From the NCBI RefSeq assembly GCF_003255815.1, contig NC_037668.1:82161915-82225914 (forward strand): 64,000 bases of DNA. The letters are read 5' to 3'. Made by a program: the position numbers and the translations under genes. Of this stretch, positions 58,216-64,000 are shown piece after piece (the first letter of the stretch is position 1; every line of letters begins with the position of its first letter). The notes beneath the pieces were generated by a model, which did not search any database, was not told where the DNA came from, and saw only the letters and a program-made list of their open reading frames with translations. The DNA comes from Theropithecus gelada. Its lineage: Eukaryota > Chordata > Mammalia > Primates > Cercopithecidae.

Positions 58216-59107
58216 CTCAGCTTCTCTGATCCAAGTTTCAGAATCGACACTTAAAAGTGGTCACCTGCAAACAGGTCAGGGCCCAGTTCTTCCATTCACC
58301 AGGGGTTGAGTCCTCAGACACCTCACTTTACCTTCTGTGCCCCTCATCATTTGCTAAGGGAGGGAGCCCCCTACCCTCTGTGGGGGGCATGGGAAACTTA
58401 AATATGACCCTTAGGTAAGGTGCCCAGCCAGGCTCAGCCAAGGTGAGGGTTCAGCAACCAGCAGCCCAGAGCCAGAGACAGCTCCAGGCAAAGGACCATA
58501 TGCTGACGTCCTAAGATTCCCTGACCACAGCAGGCTGGGGAGGGGGAGACGAAAAGGGGCTGAAAGCTGTGGAAAGACTAGGCCTTCTGATGGACAGAAA
58601 AGCCGCTCTTCTGAGAAGGGGCCTCTCTCTTCTTAGTGGCCACCTTAGGAAAATACTATTTCTTTTTTTAAAAATGAAAGAAAGGTACCACAGTAAGAAC
58701 ATTTCCCCCAAAAAAGGAGGAAGTGAATTCCCTGGGCTGAGAAGTCTGAGGCTACCATACTGCCCGGCCCTGCCCATTCATCCCAGGAAGCACCCGGCTT
58801 CTTCTGGGGACTGGATCAAAGGTCACTGTTTGGTAAGAGGTGAAGTCCCATGTATTTAATAATTAGTACCTGGAGAGAGAGTGGATCCCAGCCAGCACAC
58901 TCTCCTCCACAGGCAGATACCTCCCAGCTGGGCCACATGGCACAGGGCGCAGGTCCCAGGCGTGTGCATGCAAGACAAGGAAGATTAAGGGCTAGAGGTC
59001 CCCCCCAGATGAACACTGCGGAGTGGATCAACAGCTCAGTATTTGTACAACGTTGATTTTCTTCTTAGAGAGAAATGAGCTTCAGGCCCTGGTTTACACC
59101 ATTAGCA

Positions 59108-59134
59108 AAACACACACACACACGCACACACACA
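59108..59134. repeat. (CA)n microsatellite
   Basis: About 27 bp of CA with one CG step. Confidence 0.95.
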
Positions 59135-59689
59135 TTTCCCACTGTCTTAAAGGAGCTACTTACAACCACAAACATGTCATAGTAGGCCAGTGGCAGCTCC
59201 TTAACAAGAACACTGGCAGTTGCTTCTGCAAAGTGGAAAATTCCCTGGCGTGGACCCGCGCACACGCTCAGTTCCAATGACAACTTAATCCTGCCAGGAC
59301 CGAGGTGTGCAGAGAACAGAAAACCACCCGCTTCTAGAAACTTTATTTATTTATTTTTTTAAGTTTAAAATACATCATTAAAGGCAGGGCCCTCAGAACA
59401 TCTTTCAAGGATGGGAGCCCACACTCTCCTCAGTAAGCATCAAATTTAGTGGGGACCAAGTCACTTTCCCTCACCTCCTCCTCTGCTGTGACAGGACACA
59501 GTCTGACAAGTTCACCCAGGTCCCCCAATGCCAGGGAAGGGGCACATAATTCAAACCCAACACCTCCTCCTCCGTGTAAATGAACAGCCGGGAGTCCTTG
59601 AGCTCCTCGGGCCAGAAGGGAAGGCAGTGAGCAGTGGACCACCGTGGTCTGCACAGCCGTCCCAGCGCACAGTTGCCACGCAGGCTCGG

Positions 59690-59960
59690 TGCTGAGCAGA
59701 TGCCGTCTAAGCCTTTAAAGCATACGCTAACTGCGCTAATTTAGCTAACAGTCTCTGTTTCGTCCCCCACCCTGAGTCAACCAGCGTCCTTCGGTACTGC
59801 TGGAGAGATGCAAGCTGTTGGCTTTAGTGTTATTTTGTCAGCCATTAAACGATTCATCGGAGTCATTAATTGATTTATTACTGCTGCCTGCTCAGAGAGT
59901 TTAGCAAATAAAGAATGATGTAGGTCACAAAGCAAAGGAAATTGGACCCAACAACACTAC
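59690..59960. promoter_or_regulatory. Candidate conserved intronic element
   Basis: Repeat-free block with 'gctaatttagctaac', 'cattaaacgattcatcgg' and 'gtcattaattgatttattac'. TAAT-type homeodomain motifs are clustered, as in many developmental enhancers. Inference from composition only. Confidence 0.3.
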
Positions 59961-60409
59961 GAGGCGCTGGGCACTTAAGAGTGTCTGCTGCTGTCCATTC
60001 AGGCAGCCCTCCACACCCAGCTGTCAGGCAAGGAATAGCGGAGATGGTTCTCCTGCCTGAAATCCAGGTGCCAGCCTGCATCCTGCTCAGGCACCGGTGC
60101 TGCCAATGGGGAACCTCGTCTGGAGCCTCTGGAAGGCAACTCTTGGGCATCTGCCAGATACAGCTGAGTAGGAAGGGAGAGAGGCCCACACTGACCCCCT
60201 TACCCACCAGGTGGGCGCTGAGTAGCAATGGCTCGGCCTGCAGCTGGGCCCTCTAGTGTTCTAAGAAGCCAAGGACAGACCCCTCAGCCAAGACTCTACT
60301 CCCCTGGAGGTGACAAGCTCCAGCCAGGCCCTCCCTTTCTCCCCTGCACAGCCTAAGGGAGTGGGAGGAATGCCACAGTTGGTGCATTCACAGGTGCCTC
60401 CTAATGCCT

Positions 60410-60610
60410 GGCCTTTCATGTACTTATCTCTGATCCTCTCAACAGCCCTATGGGGTAGACCCGCATTATCTTCCCTGTGTTACAGAGAAGAACACTGAAG
60501 CTCTGAGAGCAGAACAGCCAGAGACCGCATCGCAGGCCAGGAAATGGCGGTCCTGGGATTCAAACCAGGTCTACCTGACTTTAAAATCCACAATTCTTCC
60601 CCTCTACCAA
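60410..60610 (-). mobile_element. MIR element
   Basis: Reverse, one of the best preserved MIRs here: 'tgatcctctcaacagcccta', 'tggggtagacccgcattatc', 'gggattcaaaccaggtctac'. Confidence 0.8.
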
Positions 60611-62178
60611 ATTCTTCAGACTGACACAAGAGAGGCCTACAACTTGGCCTTAATGAAAACTCTGACAGAAACTAGCTAGGTAACCAAGAGCAAGGCAACC
60701 CCTTCCCCTCTCAGAGCCCCAGATGCCTCATGTACAAATGACAGGGTGGGTGAGCCCCAAAGCTACAGGAAGGGATGAGAGTCCAGGTCATGTCCTTCTA
60801 CGGCCCCAGCTGCCCTGGCCACTGTGAAGCCTCATGTCAGTTCCCCCAAGAACGCTCCTGTGTTGTGAGCGAGGCCCTGCATGAGCCCTCTGAGGTCCCC
60901 TGCTGCCGTTCAAACCCCAGACTCCAGGGTGCAGAGCCAGGAAGGTTTGCTGCACTCAGACCAGACAGCAGTGATCCTCATCCCACCCCAATCCCAGCCC
61001 TCAGGGCTCTGAACAAACGAGAGAGAGTGGTGCCAAAGCAAGGGAATGCTAAAGCCTCCAACAGGAAAATTCACCAGGTCATGTATTCCATGTGCGTGCG
61101 CACATGTGTGTACATGTGTCTGTCTCTGGGGCAAGAAGGGTAATATCGCCGGTACCTGATACCCCTGGGAACCAAATACAGCCATTCCAGATGTCTCAAA
61201 TTCTAGCATCACAGTTATCAGCCCCTCCACAAGGCATCACATCTCCACCCTGCCAAGTGGCCTTCTAGAACAGAGCCTGGCATGCTCTCAGAGGAGGCTC
61301 TTGGAGGATGGTGGCTGGATGGTTTGCTCCAAAACTAATACAGAGGGGACGAAGAGGTGGTTCGGGCACCTACCAAGAATCAGCCTGCCTCTGACCAAGA
61401 CACAGCACTGGCCTGCAACCCCAGTCTGTGGCCTGCTAAAGTCTGGTTGGAGCCACAGAGCTAAAGGGCAAAGCGGGGCTGCCACTTTGGAGCTCACTAC
61501 AGATTACTTGTTGGGCGTCTACCAGGTGCACAAAGCAGGGCTTTCTTGTTTGCACCCACCAAGAACAGGGCCAGGGCACCCAAGAACACACACATCACTT
61601 AGGATCCCGGTGAGAGATCTGCTAAGGGGGTGGGGCCTAGGAGGATCGGAGGCATGCAGGCTGGTCAGAGGCTTCTGAAGGGACACGGGAATTCATCTAC
61701 TGAGAATTCTGACCCAAGTTCAGCTTCCGAAACAAACACGGGACTTCTCATAGAGGTGGTCCATCCCCTACTCATGCCACCCATCCATATGATATTGAAA
61801 ACACAAAGGAAGGTCTTTATGAAACATGTATTGGGGTCCCATTCAGAGAAGAATAACCTATTATTACTTACACATATTTAGTACCTAGCACCAGCTTACA
61901 AGGGCCTTTCTTTCACACATATTTACAGCAACCACCCTCTACACAGGCAGGTTCCTCTCTCTGCAACACTCTTCTCTGTAGTCAGGCCTGGGTGATACCC
62001 TTTCGTCCTTTATGTGTTTCTCAGCACAGTGTGTGTCACACCTGACTGTTAATTCCTTATTAAATTAGCCAGCTATCTCCCAGGGATGGGGGCAGGAATG
62101 GTGTGCACAGCACGGGGAAGATGCTGGCTAGTAAATATTTCTTGGATAAATAAAATTCTTGCAGAAATCCTGCTTTTC

Positions 62179-62482
62179 CGCCAGGCATGGTGGCTCTCAC
62201 CTGTAATCCCAGCACTCTGGGAGGCTGAGGCGGGTGGATTACCTGAGGTCAGGAGTTCGAGACAAGCCTGGCCAACATGGTGAAACCCCGTCTCTACTAA
62301 AACTACAAAAAAAAATTAGCCAGACATGGTGGTGGGCACCTGTAACCCCAGCTACTCAGGAGGCTGAAGTGGGAGAATCCGTTGAACCTGGGAGTTGGAG
62401 GTTGCAGTGAGCCAAGATCACGCCACTGCACTCCAGCTGGGGTGACAGAGTGAGACTCCTCCCTCTCAAAAAAAAAAAAAGA
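62179..62482 (+). mobile_element. AluS-like element with 16-bp target duplication
   Basis: Forward Alu 'gccaggcatggtggctctca' to an A run and AG-rich tail. Flanked by 'agaaatcctgcttttc' at 62163-62178 and 62498-62513. Confidence 0.94.
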
Positions 62483-64000
62483 AATGAAAAGAAAAAAAGA
62501 AATCCTGCTTTTCAAGAACAGTCACCAAATCTAAAAGGTCAAACTCTTAAGACTAGCTATCTCAGTCACCTTCCATTAACTTACCATTTGGCTACATCCA
62601 AACAACTAGCCCCTCCTCTCCAAATAACAACAACAAACAAAACACACACACCTTGCCACACGCTGTTCCCTCTGCCTGTAAAGCCCTGGCAAACGACTTG
62701 GGCAGGCCACATCTCCCAGAGTCATTGGTCATTAAAATAGAAATCATCCTTGTATCACCCCCTCCCAAGACAATGGGAAAGACAGCTTCAGCTAGTGTCT
62801 GGGGAAAGCATTTGTAGCTCCAAGGAAGGACAAAAGCAATGAGAGGGAGTGGGGTGGCCTCACAGAGCTGGGGCCTTGTTTTCATTCCCATGGTGGAAGA
62901 AGTCAAGACCAGGCCCAGTGGGCTGGGCACAGGAAGGGGTTCAAGTGGCCTCTGTGGGTTACTGAGACCTAGTAGCCCCTCCCGGTCCTCTCGGCCAGCC
63001 TCCCTTCCATCTCCAAGATGAAGCCTGCTATTTATTCTCAGACAGGTTGGATTCCCTGGCCTCTCAGAAGATGGCTGTCTGCTCCACTAGCCTAGGGAGC
63101 CACTTTCCCATGGGCTTTGGCTGCCCACCACTGGTGGGGCCCAGAGACGGCAGAGGAAAAACGGGCTGGGACACAAGCTGAGAACAGCAGGGTGTGGGGT
63201 ACCACCCTGCGATACCCTCCTCCACTTCCCTGAAAATGCATCCCACAAGCAGAGGCTCCTCCACCCAACTAGGGACTGCCCCTTACAGCTAGACCCTCTA
63301 AGCCACAGATTTATAGCAGATACGGTTTTTGCAATCAGAGACAAACCACAGAGCAAGCCCTGAGCTCATGCGGGAGGAATGCATCACCCCCAGCCTCCCC
63401 TCCCCGTCCCTTCCTCAGTCCCTCACTTGACATGAGATGAAACTTGAGAGGGGTAGAGAGAAGGGGAGAGTGGAGAGACCAGGATCTCTGCAGCCCATCA
63501 GGGCCCCCTGGCCGCATCTCTACTCTGCCCTAACCCTGCGCTGATCATGACCTGGGAATGGCTCCAGCCCCTAACAGATCAAGTCTCAGGTTCCTCACCA
63601 CTGCCTCCACCCCGGTCCATGTATCTACCTAGAGAATTCCCAGTCATCCATCAATGCCCAGCTCAAATGTCCCTGTTCCCAGTCCAAGTGAGTACTGAAG
63701 TCCCAAGTAGGTTCATGAGCTAGAACTCAATACTAGAAGACACAGTTTCCACCTGTGTCCCTTTCATGAGGCATCCCATAGAGCATGCAATACCAATGGC
63801 CTCCTAACCAAGCAGACAGAGCACTAGATTTAGGGCAGGAGCTCCAGCTCTTGGGTTCCCTGATCAATTCAGAGAGGCAGGCAATTCACCTCTGACTTGA
63901 GCTGTACCCTGTAATACAGGACAATCTCCGGGTTGACATGAGATTTTTTAAAAATAAGGAGATAATGAAAGGGCTGTGATGTCATCTCAGCTTCTCTTCT

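Larger units (their letters stand above)
1..64000 (-). other. SSBP3: SSBP3 gene, internal part (introns 4-14, exons 5-14)
   Basis: Ten spliced coding blocks on the minus strand join into one open frame of 217 codons that matches SSBP3 residues 93-309 (compared with the human protein from memory). The family has an N-terminal LisH/LUFS domain that binds LDB1 and a long Pro/Gly-rich tail with transactivating activity. SSBP proteins protect LDB1 from ubiquitin-dependent turnover and act with LIM-homeodomain factors in the nucleus. Only the tail is encoded here; exons 1-4 and 15-18 and both UTRs lie outside. Motifs such as 'GGSMQRMNPPRGMGPMGPGP' fit SSBP3 better than SSBP2 or SSBP4 in my recollection. 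The paralogues are close, so an alignment would settle it formally, but an intact spliced copy excludes a processed pseudogene. Confidence 0.95.
49567..64000 (-). other. SSBP3: SSBP3 intron 4 (partial)
   Basis: At least 14.4 kb upstream of exon 5. Contains forward Alus at 49854, 51034, 56814 and 62179, reverse Alu pieces at 52172 and 52553, MIR relics, and CA, GGGA, AAT and CAA microsatellites. No match to exon 4 (residues ~65-92) is visible. Nothing recognised in 50110-51020, 53650-56800 (apart from microsatellites), 57440-58080, 58220-60400 (apart from a CA repeat), 60620-61900 or 62520-64000. Confidence 0.85.

Noticed and set aside
49567..64000. SSBP3 exon 4 (residues ending AKAFHDY)
   Set aside because: No matching minus-strand block seen; exon 4 lies beyond the right edge.
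1..64000. tRNA, rRNA or microRNA genes
   Set aside because: MIR and Alu elements derive from tRNA and 7SL RNA and give partial resemblance, but no intact tRNA cloverleaf or other RNA gene was recognised by eye.

Overview
This is a nuclear genomic window from a catarrhine primate, most likely an Old World monkey. It is dense in Alu elements of several ages. Two young Alus (2379-2660 and 33781-34077) carry variants I associate with the cercopithecid AluYR lineage rather than human AluY: 'gatccggcc' before 'actgcactcc', and 'ggcgtaaacc' in place of 'ggcgtgaacc'. I see no bacterial, phage or plasmid content and no operons, CRISPR arrays, tRNA or rRNA genes.

The only protein-coding gene I can support is SSBP3 (single-stranded DNA-binding protein 3, also SSDP1/CSDP) on the minus strand. 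Ten consecutive coding exons run from 49566 down to 7004. All have AG/GT splice borders and phases that join into one 217-codon frame (651 nt). By comparison with the 388-residue human protein as I remember it, they encode residues 93-309, most of the Pro/Gly/Met-rich region. The N-terminal LisH/LUFS domain (about residues 1-92, exons 1-4) and the C-terminal 79 residues with the 3' UTR (exons 15-18) lie outside the window. Exon numbers assume the 18-exon human model.

Layout, low to high coordinate (3' to 5' of the gene): 1-7003, intron 14, with an antisense L1 fragment, several Alus and an unrecognised old sequence; 7004-11067, a compact cluster of exons 14, 13, 12, 11 and 10; 11068-19368, intron 9, with nested Alus, MIR and L2 relics; 19369-19613, exons 9 and 8 separated by a 101-bp intron; 19614-25824, intron 7, exon 7, intron 6 and exon 6; 25825-49476, the 23.7-kb intron 5; 49477-49566, exon 5; 49567-64000, part of intron 4. 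About 99% of the window is intronic.

SSBP3 stabilises LDB1 (CLIM) and takes part in LIM-homeodomain/LDB1 transcription complexes. Points worth a second look are the in-frame cassette exons 5, 6, 7 and 12, a C-rich/G-quadruplex-prone tract beside exon 6, inverted Alu pairs around exon 10, exons 8-9 and exon 14, several AT-rich TAAT-motif blocks that may be conserved intronic enhancers, and a set of local duplications. I found no convincing undescribed system; the interest here is structural and regulatory.
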